Origin: Methylomonas rosea
GTDB taxonomy: Bacteria > Pseudomonadota > Gammaproteobacteria > Methylococcales > Methylomonadaceae
DNA length: 40,243 nt
Reading direction: 5' to 3'
Assembly (NCBI RefSeq): GCF_024505055.1
Contig: NZ_JANIBL010000047.1
Coordinates: 1 to 40,243, forward strand
Positions 1 through 8,496 of the stretch are shown piece by piece (position 1 is the first letter of the stretch; every line of letters starts with the position of its first letter). The notes beneath the pieces are model-generated. The model saw only the letters and a program-made list of their open reading frames with translations. It was not told the origin of the DNA and made no database searches. The translations under genes were made by a program, and so were the position numbers.

Positions 1-63
1 CAGTATATTGTATATATTTTTCGAATAGTATTGTCGCCAACTGAAAAATATCGCAACCGATAG
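1..63 (+). CDS. Possible 3' tail of an upstream gene cut by the window edge
   Basis: Frame 1 is open from the first base to a TAG stop at 61-63, giving 20 codons that end in residues SPTEKYRNR. Its position just upstream of a glycosyltransferase would suit the end of another polysaccharide gene. An open stretch this short can occur by chance, so this is only a possibility. The 73 bases between this stop and the next start are AT-rich and show no clear hairpin. Confidence 0.2.
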   Translation, partial: QYIVYIFRIVLSPTEKYRNR

Positions 64-136
64 AGAGCTTTATATATCAACGCCACTTTGTGATAAGAAA
101 TATCATGAAGGCATCTAATGAGAATTAAAATAAATA

Positions 137-1150
137 ATGACGACATCCATTGAATGGAATAATAACGTACTTGCCCCTGTTCTTATTACTTATAATAGAG
201 AAAAATGCTTAAAGTCAACGCTGCAAAAATTTATCAGTGCTGGCTTGGTCGGAATTGAGCTGTGCGTGTTGGACAATGCTTCTACAGATAACACTAGCAG
301 CGTAGTGGCGGATTTTCAAAAAATTTGGCCTGCTCTAAAGTACCATAAAAATAAATACAACATTGGTGGTAACGGCAATATATTGCGCGCCATAGAGATA
401 ACCGATTCCGAATATTGCTGGATTATAGGTGACGACGACGATTGGCATTTGCAATTTATAAATGAATTGATAGAAGTGCTAAGTTCTCAAGATGCGGATA
501 TTATTCGTTTAGGATGGTTGGTCGATGATCTTAATAAAGGTAAATATGTACCAGCAATGGATTTGGCTCGCACCGAACCATTGTTTTTTGCCAGTATCAG
601 CATGATTTCCGCAACCATTATTCGACGCAACATTGCAGCGGCCCATTTGCCTTCTGCTTATATGAACATAGGTGATGCTTATCCGCAATTGGTATCAACA
701 ATGCTTTCTATGCAAGACCAGCCTCTTATGGTCTATAGCACAAGAAACGATTTAATGACACATACCCCAAATACCGCCCCCGGATATTATTTCGGTGACC
801 TGGAGTGGTATGCAGGTTGGTTTAGGACTAGCCGTTTTTTGCAGGACAAAAAGCTCCGTATAAAATTTATTGGGGAAATTACTCAGTATATGACGAGGGA
901 TAGGAGTAATAAGAATGGCTGCTTGTGGCTAGTTAAGGTCGCTTTAAATTATAAAGCCCAAGGTATCAATCAATTTAATTATTTGCTGTCGATGATGGCT
1001 TATGGTGATGGCTGGCGTGGTCGTATATTCTTGGTATTATTAGCTTATTGTCTGATGCCTGGCTATTTGGCTGGGGGGCTGCGCCGATTCTATCGCAAGC
1101 TTTACAAGTTGCCCGAGCGAACTTTAACTGTTGATCGATCCAGGCTTTGA
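137..1150 (+). CDS. Family 2 (GT-A fold) glycosyltransferase
   Basis: It probably transfers a sugar from a nucleotide-sugar to a growing surface polysaccharide at the cytoplasmic face of the inner membrane; donor and acceptor cannot be read from sequence. The N-terminus has the GT2 nucleotide-binding pattern (VLITYNR near residues 15-21, then LDNASTDNT near 45-53). An acidic DDDD at about 99-102 takes the place of the metal-binding DxD. The last third, with a hydrophobic stretch near residues 290-315, may touch the membrane. The start lacks a convincing Shine-Dalgarno. The gene is distinctly AT-rich compared with trhP and later genes, suggesting transfer as part of an accessory polysaccharide locus. 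The flippase and two further GT2 genes follow on the same strand. Confidence 0.85.
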   Translation: MTTSIEWNNNVLAPVLITYNREKCLKSTLQKFISAGLVGIELCVLDNASTDNTSSVVADFQKIWPALKYHKNKYNIGGNGNILRAIEITDSEYCWIIGDDDDWHLQFINELIEVLSSQDADIIRLGWLVDDLNKGKYVPAMDLARTEPLFFASISMISATIIRRNIAAAHLPSAYMNIGDAYPQLVSTMLSMQDQPLMVYSTRNDLMTHTPNTAPGYYFGDLEWYAGWFRTSRFLQDKKLRIKFIGEITQYMTRDRSNKNGCLWLVKVALNYKAQGINQFNYLLSMMAYGDGWRGRIFLVLLAYCLMPGYLAGGLRRFYRKLYKLPERTLTVDRSRL

Positions 1151-1222
1151 GTTTTTTTGCCTAATTAAATTTATAACTAGCCACTCCATTCATTGGATGC
1201 AGGGAACCCGAGGCAAAACGAT

Positions 1223-2524
1223 ATGCAGGTCGATAAGAAAACGTTAGCAGTTTTAGCGCAAAGGGGCTGGCAGGCTGGTGCGGGACTAATTACGCTATTT
1301 TGCATTGCACGATACTTATCGCCGGCCGAACAAGGCTATTACTACACTTTTGCTAGTCTCGCTGGTTTGCAGGCCTTGTTGGATATGGGGCTGTCAACCA
1401 TATTGGTGCAACAGGCGGCGCATGAATTTGCCGAGTTGAATTGGTTGCCTCATGGAGCAGTTGTCGGGGAAAACGTCGGCCGCTATCTGGCGCTGACAAG
1501 AAAAGCCTTATGTTGGTATGCTGTTTCCGGTTTGCTGTTTTTGTTGGCTTATCCGGCTGGTTTGTATTTCTTTGGGAATCGGCCGCAGGAACTGGATTTA
1601 GCCTGGCAACAACCTTGGTTGATCCTAGTTATCAGTACGGCCGTAAGCCTGACCTTATTGCCGGTTTTGGCTTTGGTAGAAGGCAGCGGCAAGGTTGTGG
1701 AGGTTTATTCTTTGCGACTCGTGCAAGGTATTGTCGGTGCCATAGCCATTTGGTTTACGCTTCTTGAGGGCGGCGGCCTTTATGCGGTAGCCATGATGCC
1801 GGCGTCCGCTGCCTTGATCGCCTTGGTGTGGGCACTATTTCGTTATCCAAAGTTATGGGCGTCAGCTTTGTTTAGGACTACCGGAGACTTCGCTTGGTGG
1901 CGAGAGCTTTGGCCGATGCAGTGGCGTTTGGGAATCAGCTGGCTCTGCGGGTATTTTTTAACGCAGATGCATACTCCGCTGCTGTTTCAGACCCAGAATG
2001 CGGTGGTTGCGGGGCAAATGGGCGTAACCATGACTGTTTGCAACATGTTGGGTTTGTTAAGTTTAGCTTGGATGACGAGCCGAATCCCCGTGTTAGCCAA
2101 AGCTGCCGGGCAGCAGGAATGGGATTTACTGGACAATGAATTCAGCAAAGGTTTTAAACGTTCGCTTGCGGTATTTGTTATGGGGGCGATGTTTTTTGTC
2201 TTGATTCGCTATGCGGCGGATTATACGGCGTATGGCGTGCGTTTTTTACCGTTTTGGGAAACGGTTGTGTTGATCGGGGCAATTTTGTTTGCCCACATTT
2301 CCGGTTTATTAGCTATCTATCTCAGGGCACATCGTAAGGAGCCTTTTCTTTGGTTGTCCTTGTCGGGTGCGTTATTGACCGTCAGTGGCTCGGTTTGGCT
2401 GGCACCGATTTGGGGTTCAGCCGGTATCGTGTCGGTTTTGCTTGCAGTAAATGTTGGGTTTGGTTTTCCGACATCGCTACTGATGTGGGTAATGCTTCGT
2501 AAAAAATGGCACGCGACAATATAA
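1223..2524 (+). CDS. Wzx/MATE-like polysaccharide flippase (polytopic membrane protein)
   Basis: A 433-residue hydrophobic protein with roughly 10-12 predicted membrane helices. It starts with the polar KKTLAVLAQRGWQ segment that often precedes helix 1 of polysaccharide exporters of the Wzx/PST group. Such proteins flip undecaprenyl-linked glycans to the periplasm, which fits its place among glycosyltransferases. An in-frame ATG exists 30 bases upstream (1193). I prefer 1223 because an AGG-containing ribosome site (CCGAGG) sits 7-12 bases before it and nothing similar precedes 1193. It ends 7 bases before the next transferase. Its codon use looks more GC-rich than that of its flanking transferases, so the locus appears mosaic. 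Family assignment rests on hydrophobic pattern and context. Confidence 0.75.
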   Translation: MQVDKKTLAVLAQRGWQAGAGLITLFCIARYLSPAEQGYYYTFASLAGLQALLDMGLSTILVQQAAHEFAELNWLPHGAVVGENVGRYLALTRKALCWYAVSGLLFLLAYPAGLYFFGNRPQELDLAWQQPWLILVISTAVSLTLLPVLALVEGSGKVVEVYSLRLVQGIVGAIAIWFTLLEGGGLYAVAMMPASAALIALVWALFRYPKLWASALFRTTGDFAWWRELWPMQWRLGISWLCGYFLTQMHTPLLFQTQNAVVAGQMGVTMTVCNMLGLLSLAWMTSRIPVLAKAAGQQEWDLLDNEFSKGFKRSLAVFVMGAMFFVLIRYAADYTAYGVRFLPFWETVVLIGAILFAHISGLLAIYLRAHRKEPFLWLSLSGALLTVSGSVWLAPIWGSAGIVSVLLAVNVGFGFPTSLLMWVMLRKKWHATI

Positions 2525-2531
2525 TAAAAAT

Positions 2532-3587
2532 ATGAATAAACATACTAGGCCCTTACTGACTATTGGCATTCCAACCTGGAACAGGGCGGACTATTTAGTT
2601 AAGAATATAGAGCAGATTATTTCTCAGCTTGGTGAATTAACTTACCCAATAGAAATTTTAGTATCCGACAATTGTTCTACCGACGATACTAAGGCTCGCG
2701 TTGAGCAGTATTTAAATAAAGACCTTCCGATACGGTATATAAGAAACTCGGAAAACATTGGTCCCGATCTAAATATAGCGCAATGCTTTAATCAGGCTGC
2801 CGGGCAATACGTTTTGATTTTTGGCGATGACGACTTGCTGATTGATGGCTCCTTAAAGCATCTGGAAAGTTTGCTGGCTCGGAAAAATTATGGCGTGGTT
2901 TCAGTTCGGGCATATGGTTACGACTTCGACTTTAGAGCTGAGTACCCAGGCGGCGGCGAGAAGTTGTACGAGTTTGCAGACTCAAACGAGTTCATTATTA
3001 AGTTAGGTAAGTTTTCAACTTTAATTTCCGTAAATATAATATCCAAGGATTATTTACAAGGTGTCGATGCTAATGATTACTGCGGAACTAATCTGGTGCA
3101 CATTGATTTAATATACAGTGCCGCCTTAAAGGCGCCGGTTAATCTATATGTAGATAGTTATTTGGTGGCGTATAAACGGAATAACAGCGGCGGGTACTCG
3201 TTTTCCGATGTGTTCGTTGATAAGTTTGGCGCTATTGTTGATAAATATATCGATAGTGGATTATCGGTCGATACTAAGCATAAGCTCGAATCAGATATGT
3301 TGATAGGATACTATCCATATTATGTGTTAAGGGCCCGGTTGCAAGGAACTGAGGATTTAGGTATTGCCTATTCACGGTTCAATACCAGATTTTCTCGGCA
3401 TTGGGCTTTTTATTGTTTTGTCGTGCCAATTTTTAATCTGCCAAAAGGATTGGCAATAACTTACGGTGCCATATCGGTTTTTATTGGGAGAATATTGACT
3501 GGTGACCTAAGACGCGGCTGTGCCTTTGCATGGGTGCGGTTGCGTAAGTTAGTTGGAGCTTATTCGTCTGATTTTAATTCGCTATAA
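2532..3587 (+). CDS. Family 2 glycosyltransferase
   Basis: A 351-residue GT2 enzyme. It carries LTIGIPTWNRADYL at residues 9-22, SDNCSTDDT at 45-53 and the metal-binding FGDDD at 98-102, the core of a GT-A fold. The C-terminal third is hydrophobic in places (near 285-320) and ends in a basic segment, suggesting membrane association. It follows the flippase with only 7 bases between and is probably co-translated with it. The substrate is unknown. It is AT-rich like the first transferase. It could act on lipid-linked repeat units or decorate O-antigen or capsule. Confidence 0.85.
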   Translation: MNKHTRPLLTIGIPTWNRADYLVKNIEQIISQLGELTYPIEILVSDNCSTDDTKARVEQYLNKDLPIRYIRNSENIGPDLNIAQCFNQAAGQYVLIFGDDDLLIDGSLKHLESLLARKNYGVVSVRAYGYDFDFRAEYPGGGEKLYEFADSNEFIIKLGKFSTLISVNIISKDYLQGVDANDYCGTNLVHIDLIYSAALKAPVNLYVDSYLVAYKRNNSGGYSFSDVFVDKFGAIVDKYIDSGLSVDTKHKLESDMLIGYYPYYVLRARLQGTEDLGIAYSRFNTRFSRHWAFYCFVVPIFNLPKGLAITYGAISVFIGRILTGDLRRGCAFAWVRLRKLVGAYSSDFNSL

Positions 3588-3617
3588 CTTCTTTCATGTA
3601 TTTACTTTTTTAGGTTA

Positions 3618-4388
3618 ATGAAAATATCGATTGTCACTGTTTCCTTTAATGCAGCAGAGTTTATTCAAGATAATTTGCAGTCAGTATCGGGTCAGGATTT
3701 TAATAACATTGAGCACATCGTAATCGACGGTGGTTCGACTGATGGCACCGTCGACATAGTTCGTAAATCCGGCCAGCATGTGGCCAAGTTTATTACCGAG
3801 CCTGATCGCGGTATTTACGATGCGATGAATAAAGGTATTTTTATGACATCGGGCGACGTAATAGGTACCTTAAACGCTGATGATGTCTACGCAGACGACA
3901 CAATATTGTCCCAGGTTGCCGACATATTTTCCGATTCCACTGTAGACGTCTGTTACGCCGATTTGTTGTATGTCGATAGATATGATTCCTCCAAAGTGGT
4001 GCGATATTGGACGTCATGTAACTATCGTAAGGGATTGTTCGAGAAGGGTTGGATGCCGGCACATCCAACCTTTTTTGTGCGCCGCCGCATCTATGAACAA
4101 TTCGGTGGGTTCGATTTACAATTTTCCAGACAAGCGGACTTTGAGCTGACTATGCGCTTTTTAGCCGTTAATAAGGCCAAGGCCGTCTATATTCCCAAAA
4201 TTTGGATAAAAATGCGGACCGGCGGTATTTCCAACAATAGTCTGATCGGCATTGTCAAAGGCAATATAGAAGCTTATTACGCATGTCGAAAGAATAATCT
4301 ACGTGTGCAAATGGTGGTGTTTATTCTGCATAAAGTTTGTTCTCGAATACCACAGTTTTTTAATAGACCAACAATTCCAGTGGGGTAG
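3618..4388 (+). CDS. Family 2 glycosyltransferase, WcaE-like short type
   Basis: A compact 256-residue GT2 protein starting SIVTVSFNA, with IDGGSTDGT at 36-44, the diagnostic EPDRGIYDAMNKG at 61-73 and NADD at 86-89 as the metal site. HPTFFVRR and the ...SRQADFELTMRF segment further on are typical of colanic-acid/O-antigen transferases of the WcaE and related families. The start is supported by an AGG five bases upstream. It closes the polysaccharide block; no clear terminator hairpin follows. The exact sugar and linkage are not predictable. Confidence 0.87.
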   Translation: MKISIVTVSFNAAEFIQDNLQSVSGQDFNNIEHIVIDGGSTDGTVDIVRKSGQHVAKFITEPDRGIYDAMNKGIFMTSGDVIGTLNADDVYADDTILSQVADIFSDSTVDVCYADLLYVDRYDSSKVVRYWTSCNYRKGLFEKGWMPAHPTFFVRRRIYEQFGGFDLQFSRQADFELTMRFLAVNKAKAVYIPKIWIKMRTGGISNNSLIGIVKGNIEAYYACRKNNLRVQMVVFILHKVCSRIPQFFNRPTIPVG

Positions 4389-4438
4389 TGCTGTCTTTGT
4401 TCCGGCTGAGGTTTTTTAGATTTTAGAGAGCATTTTCT

Positions 4439-4540
4439 AATTCGTAATCGTCGCTCCCGCATAAGTGGAAGCCCAGTGAGTTCGACAAACTAGGTTCGCT
4501 TTGCAGTCTATCGGCTGCCGAATGCGCGGAATGACGAATT
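4439..4540. repeat. Possible decayed repeat element with imperfect inverted ends
   Basis: The non-coding gap contains AATTCGTAATCGTCGCTCCC at its left and, about 80 bases on, GCGCGGAATGACGAATTT. The reverse complement of the right end (AAATTCGTCATTCCGCGC) resembles the left end. Ends of the form GTCATTCCCGC / GCGGGAATGAC are common in dispersed intergenic repeats of proteobacteria. The middle holds no reading frame of interest. It lies exactly between the polysaccharide block and the housekeeping block. Only one copy is visible here, so its repeat nature is inferred. Confidence 0.35.
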
Positions 4541-4593
4541 TTTAGAGGTCTTTCTTAGCCCAATGTTTGCCAAGCCCTGATAGGGGCATTTTT

Positions 4594-4602
4594 TGCTAAA
4601 AT
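4594..4602 (+). promoter_or_regulatory. Extended -10 promoter for trhP
   Basis: The motif TGCTAAAAT (TG-n-TAAAAT) is an extended -10 box about 28 bases before the chosen trhP start. No good -35 lies at 17 bases, as expected for extended -10 promoters. It overlaps an upstream in-frame ATG at 4601, which argues that translation really begins at 4631. Confidence 0.45.
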
Positions 4603-4630
4603 GCGCATCAGCTCATTTTTAAGTACAACC

Positions 4631-5986
4631 ATGAAACACATCGAACTTCTCTCCCCCGCCGGCACCATTCGTAATATGCGTTACGCTTTTGCGTTCGGCG
4701 CCGATGCAGTTTACGCCGGGCAGCCGCGTTATAGTCTCCGCGTACGCAATAACGATTTTATGGCCGATAATTTAGCCAAAGGCATTGCCGAAGCGCACCA
4801 ATTAGGTAAAAAGTTTTTCCTGGCCGCCAACGTCATTCCGCATAACGCCAAAGTCAAAACATTTATTAAGGATATTGAGCCGATCATTGCGATGGGGCCG
4901 GATGCTTTGATCATGGCCGATCCCGGTTTGATTATGATGACCCGCGAGCAATGGCCGGACATGCCGATTCATCTGTCTGTGCAAGCCAATACCGTGAATT
5001 ACGCCAGCGTCAGATTCTGGAAAAGTATGGGCGTGGAACGGGTGATTTTGTCGAGGGAATTGTCTTTGGACGAGATCGCCGAGATTCGTCAGCAATGTCC
5101 GGACATGGAGCTCGAAGTATTCGTGCATGGAGCGCTGTGTATAGCCTATTCCGGTCGCTGCCTGTTATCCGGATATTTCAATCATCGCGATCCAAATCAA
5201 GGTACTTGTACCAACTCTTGCCGCTGGAAATACGATACCAAGCCAGCGGTGGAAAATGCCGAAGGCGATTATTTGTTGGCCGATAGCGCGGTCATTTCCA
5301 TGAACGATTTGAACCAGGGTTTAAATACTGCCAGTTGCGGTGGCGCTGATCGGCATCCTCTGGCCGACAACATCTATTTCCTGGAAGAAGAAGGCCGTCC
5401 GGGCGAATTGCTGCCGGTGATGGAAGACGAGAACGGTACGTACATCATGAATTCCAAGGATTTACGCGCGATTGAGCATGTGCAGCGCTTGGTAGAAATC
5501 GGTATCGACAGTCTGAAAATCGAAGGCCGCACCAAGTCGCATTTTTACGTGGCGCGCACCGCACAGACTTATAGACAAGCAATAGACGATGCGTTGGCGG
5601 GTCGGCCATTCCAGCCCGAGTTGCTGGGTATCCTGGATAATCTGGCCAATCGCGGCTATACCGACGGCTTTTATCAACGCCACCATACCCACGAACACCA
5701 AAACTACCTGTCCGGTTACTCGAAAAGTCATCAGCAGCAGTTTTGCGGCGAAATTACCCATTACGATACCGAAACGGGTTGGGCGGACATTAGCGTCAAG
5801 AACAAGTTTTCGCTGGGCGATAAGCTGGAATTGATTCTGCCGCACGGCAATCGGGATATAACAGTGGAGAATATGGTCGATAAATACGGCCAGCCCATGC
5901 ACGAAGCGTCCGGCGGCGGTTATGAAGTGAAGATTCCGCTGCCCGACGCCGATTGCCGGTACGGATTGCTGGCGCGTTATTACTAG
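4631..5986 (+). CDS. trhP: tRNA 5-hydroxyuridine modification protein TrhP (YegQ, peptidase U32 family)
   Basis: In E. coli TrhP (YegQ) takes part in prephenate-dependent hydroxylation of U34 in tRNAs that later carry cmo5U/mcmo5U; it is cytoplasmic. This 451-residue protein has nearly the family's usual length and begins with the hallmark ELLSPAGT followed by MRYAFAFGADAVYAGQPRYS. The U32 signature EVFVHGALCIAYSGRCLLS is at about 162-180. Cysteines at 170, 177, 193 and 197 are well placed for an iron-sulfur site. I start at 4631 because homologues begin a few residues before ELLSPAGT and a promoter-like -10 overlaps the earlier ATG. The stop is 14 bases before rraA, with which it probably forms an operon. 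Confidence 0.93.
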   Translation: MKHIELLSPAGTIRNMRYAFAFGADAVYAGQPRYSLRVRNNDFMADNLAKGIAEAHQLGKKFFLAANVIPHNAKVKTFIKDIEPIIAMGPDALIMADPGLIMMTREQWPDMPIHLSVQANTVNYASVRFWKSMGVERVILSRELSLDEIAEIRQQCPDMELEVFVHGALCIAYSGRCLLSGYFNHRDPNQGTCTNSCRWKYDTKPAVENAEGDYLLADSAVISMNDLNQGLNTASCGGADRHPLADNIYFLEEEGRPGELLPVMEDENGTYIMNSKDLRAIEHVQRLVEIGIDSLKIEGRTKSHFYVARTAQTYRQAIDDALAGRPFQPELLGILDNLANRGYTDGFYQRHHTHEHQNYLSGYSKSHQQQFCGEITHYDTETGWADISVKNKFSLGDKLELILPHGNRDITVENMVDKYGQPMHEASGGGYEVKIPLPDADCRYGLLARYY

Positions 5987-6000
5987 CCTTTGGAGGCTGA

Positions 6001-6486
6001 ATGTCATTTCTTACCGGAGCTTTATGTGATCGTTATTCAAGCCTGGAAAACTTTCAAATTGCCGAGCCCTTGTTTCGATATTTCGGCGGTAAAAGCCAGT
6101 TCAGCGGGCAAATAACTACTTTAAAAGTGTTCGAGGACAACACCTTGGTACGCACCGCACTGGAAGAAAAAGTGACTGATCGGGTGCTGGTGATCGACGG
6201 CGGGGGCTCTAAACGTTGTGCCTTGTTGGGTGATACCTTAACTGCTTTGGCAGTGGAAAATGGTTGGCAGGGTATCGTCGTCTACGGCAGTATTCGCGGC
6301 TCGGAAGCTATTAATAAAATGCCGATTGGTGTGGTGGCTTTGAATACACATCCACTATGCAGCAGTAAGCACGGGCATGGTCATAGAGACTCAGTGATCA
6401 CGTTTGCCGGGGTCAATTTCAAAAAAGACCATTATCTGTATGCCGATAGCGACGGAATTATCGTCTCGGAAACAAAATTGGATTAA
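6001..6486 (+). CDS. rraA: RraA family protein (regulator of RNase E activity A)
   Basis: A 161-residue RraA-like protein, the usual length. The diagnostic stretch VIDGGGSKRCALLGDTLTAL is at about 64-83, followed by GWQGIVVYGSIRGSEAINKMPIGVVAL. E. coli RraA forms a trimer that binds the scaffold region of RNase E and slows mRNA decay. Other members of the same fold are 4-hydroxy-4-methyl-2-oxoglutarate aldolases, so the function is not certain from sequence alone. A strong GGAG ribosome site lies 6-9 bases before the ATG, and the gene is tightly spaced after trhP. Confidence 0.88.
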   Translation: MSFLTGALCDRYSSLENFQIAEPLFRYFGGKSQFSGQITTLKVFEDNTLVRTALEEKVTDRVLVIDGGGSKRCALLGDTLTALAVENGWQGIVVYGSIRGSEAINKMPIGVVALNTHPLCSSKHGHGHRDSVITFAGVNFKKDHYLYADSDGIIVSETKLD

Positions 6487-6523
6487 AATCGCTTTGTCTT
6501 AACCAAGTAAAATACTCAAGAAT

Positions 6524-7480
6524 ATGCAAATCGTACTCGCTAACCCTCGTGGATTCTGTGCCGGCGTTGACCGGGCTATTGAAATTGTCGATCAAGCGAT
6601 CGATACCTTCGGCGCGCCTATCTATGTGCGGCACGAAGTGGTGCATAACCGTACAGTGGTCGATGGCTTGAAGGAAAAAGGCGCAATTTTTATCGAAGAA
6701 CTGAGCGACGTGCCGGTCGGTTCGTATTTGATTTTTAGCGCCCACGGCGTGTCCAAGCAGGTACAAAAAGAAGCCGAAGAACGCAAGTTGACGGTATTCG
6801 ACGCGACCTGTCCCTTGGTTACTAAAGTACACATGCAAGTTGCCAAACACGCCAAACAGGATAGGGAAGTAATTCTGATCGGTCATGCCGGTCATCCCGA
6901 AGTGGAAGGCACCATGGGTCAATACGACAAGTGCACCGAACATGGTGACATTTATCTGGTTGAAACCCCGGATGATGTAAAAAACCTGAGGGTCAATAAC
7001 CCGGATAATTTGGCCTATGTGACGCAAACCACCTTGTCTATGACCGACACCAAAATAATGGTCGACGCCTTGCGCGAGCAGTTTCCGTCCATCAAGGAGC
7101 AGAAGAAAGACGATATTTGCTATGCCACGCAAAACCGCCAAGACGCGGTCCACGACCTAGCGAAGATTTCTGATCTGATCCTGGTTGTCGGTTCTCCTAA
7201 TAGCTCAAACTCCAATCGCTTGCGGGAAATTGCCGAACAGTTGGGTAAACAGGCGTTTTTGATCGATACCCACAAGGATTTGAAACAAGAGTGGCTGAAC
7301 GGCATCGACGTCGTAGGCGTCACTGCCGGTGCGTCAGCGCCTGAAGTGCTGGTACAGGAAGTCATTAATCAACTGAAGGAATGGGGCGGCGAAACCACCC
7401 AGGTTCGTGAAAATAAAGGTATAGAAGAAAAAGTGGTATTCTCGATTCCGAAAGAATTGAAAAAACACATGGAAGCTTGA
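6524..7480 (+). CDS. ispH: 4-hydroxy-3-methylbut-2-enyl diphosphate reductase IspH
   Basis: The last enzyme of the MEP isoprenoid pathway. It reduces HMBPP to IPP and DMAPP with a [4Fe-4S] cluster in the cytoplasm. The 318-residue protein carries the three conserved cluster cysteines at 12 (PRGFCAGV), 96 (DATCPLV) and 199 (ICYATQNRQ). Substrate-binding histidines are at 41 (HEVVHN), 74 (SAHG) and 124 (HAGHPEVEG) with Glu126, and the SSNSNRL loop is also present. Length and motifs are normal. It follows rraA by about 37 bases and precedes a rhodanese gene by 25 bases, so one transcript is likely. Confidence 0.97.
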   Translation: MQIVLANPRGFCAGVDRAIEIVDQAIDTFGAPIYVRHEVVHNRTVVDGLKEKGAIFIEELSDVPVGSYLIFSAHGVSKQVQKEAEERKLTVFDATCPLVTKVHMQVAKHAKQDREVILIGHAGHPEVEGTMGQYDKCTEHGDIYLVETPDDVKNLRVNNPDNLAYVTQTTLSMTDTKIMVDALREQFPSIKEQKKDDICYATQNRQDAVHDLAKISDLILVVGSPNSSNSNRLREIAEQLGKQAFLIDTHKDLKQEWLNGIDVVGVTAGASAPEVLVQEVINQLKEWGGETTQVRENKGIEEKVVFSIPKELKKHMEA

Positions 7481-7505
7481 TTCCGTTTACGACTGGAGAA
7501 TTTTT

Positions 7506-7862
7506 ATGAGCGTTACTGCCCAAGAACTGGTGGCTGCCGCCAAACAACAGATTACTGAAATCGACGTGGCAACCGCGCAAACGCGCTTAAGTAATTTATT
7601 GCTGGACGTGCGCGAGCCGGCCGAATATGCCGCCGGGCATTTGCCGGGAGCCGTCAATATTCCTCGCGGTTTGTTGGAATTTAAAATCGACAGTCATCCG
7701 GATTTCCAAGGCCGGCAACAGGCGGACATAGTCGTCTATTGCCAGACTGGCGGGCGTTCGGCACTGGCTACTCAGGTATTGAATCAACTGGGTTATGGCG
7801 GCGCAGTCAGTATGGCGGGTGGTTTTAAAGCCTGGACGGAGAGCGGTTTAAGCGTTGAGTGA
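7506..7862 (+). CDS. Single-domain rhodanese-like sulfurtransferase
   Basis: A 118-residue cytoplasmic rhodanese domain: LLDVREPAEYAAGHLPGAVNIPRG at about 36-59 and the catalytic loop YCQTGGRSA at about 79-87, whose Cys would carry the persulfide. It probably moves sulfane sulfur between carriers or in thiol chemistry; the acceptor is unknown. A clear GGAG site lies seven bases before the ATG. Its last eight bases overlap the start of hslR, so the two are translationally coupled. The N-terminal 30 residues before the domain are a short extra helix. Confidence 0.9.
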   Translation: MSVTAQELVAAAKQQITEIDVATAQTRLSNLLLDVREPAEYAAGHLPGAVNIPRGLLEFKIDSHPDFQGRQQADIVVYCQTGGRSALATQVLNQLGYGGAVSMAGGFKAWTESGLSVE

Positions 7863-8253
7863 GTTAAACCAAGTCCGCATCGATAAGTGGCTATGGGCCG
7901 CGCGTTTTTTCAAGACGCGCGGTTTGGCCGCCGATGCAGTCAACGGTGGCAAAGTGCATGTCAACGGCCAGCGTTGCAAACCGGGCAAGGAAGTGAAAGT
8001 CGGCGATGTGATTAGCGTGACCAAGGATCAATACAGTTGGCAGGTCACAGTCACCGATCTGAATAAACAACGTCGTCCGGCGCAAGAGGCTGCGGCACTT
8101 TACAGCGAAGACCAAGCCAGTATCGACAAGCGGCTTAAGCAAATCGAGTTACACAAGCAGCAACAAGCCTTGTTACATCCGTCCGAACGCGATCATAAAC
8201 CCAACAAAAAACAACGCCGGCAAATCCATCGCTTCAAACAGGACGCGCTGTAA
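7855..8253 (+). CDS. hslR: Heat shock protein 15 (Hsp15), S4-domain RNA-binding protein
   Basis: Hsp15 binds stalled 50S subunits that still carry peptidyl-tRNA and helps recycle them. This 132-residue protein has an N-terminal S4 fold (VRIDKWLWAARFFKTRGLA near 7-25, then GGKVHVNGQRCKPGKEVKVGD) and a lysine/arginine-rich tail ending PNKKQRRQIHRFKQ, the family layout. The start codon is TTG, with no usable ATG or GTG in frame before the S4 motif. It overlaps the rhodanese by eight bases, which suggests initiation depends on translation of the upstream gene. A hairpin about 100 bases downstream may end the operon. Confidence 0.92.
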   Translation: MSELNQVRIDKWLWAARFFKTRGLAADAVNGGKVHVNGQRCKPGKEVKVGDVISVTKDQYSWQVTVTDLNKQRRPAQEAAALYSEDQASIDKRLKQIELHKQQQALLHPSERDHKPNKKQRRQIHRFKQDAL

Positions 8254-8349
8254 GCTCTATTGCAGCGTCGAACAAAACAATAGCCACAAAACACACTTCA
8301 ATTTATCATTCCCGGCTAACTTGCATGGAATTAGTGCTTGAATAGCGTC

Positions 8350-8380
8350 TATCCTAGGGCATCAACTACGCCTTAGGATA
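8350..8380 (+). terminator. Likely intrinsic terminator after hslR
   Basis: An 11-base stem (TATCCTAGGGC with GCCTTAGGATA, one G-U pair) with a nine-base loop, followed by AATTTTAT. It lies in the 243-base gap between hslR and the next gene. The T tract is short, so termination may be partial. The stem is nearly symmetric and could also work as another RNA structure. Confidence 0.45.
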
Positions 8381-8496
8381 AATTTTATCGATTCACGATT
8401 AAGCGGCGCCTAAGAACTCGATTCTACATTTAAACGATACTGCATCGGGCGCATAGTGCATGCGTGCCTGGGTTGCGCGACACCATAGGATATTTA

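Noticed and set aside
4566..4602. A classical -35/-10 promoter with TTGCCA as -35 for trhP
   Set aside because: The spacing between TTGCCA and TAAAAT is 24 bases, too long; an extended -10 explains the site better.
5462..6007. 181-residue minus-strand open frame opposite trhP
   Set aside because: It is fully inside the trhP gene and has no supporting signal.
6458..7153. 231-residue open frame on the minus strand opposite ispH
   Set aside because: It is antisense to ispH, whose cluster cysteines are intact, and its translation is rich in residues typical of reverse-frame shadows.
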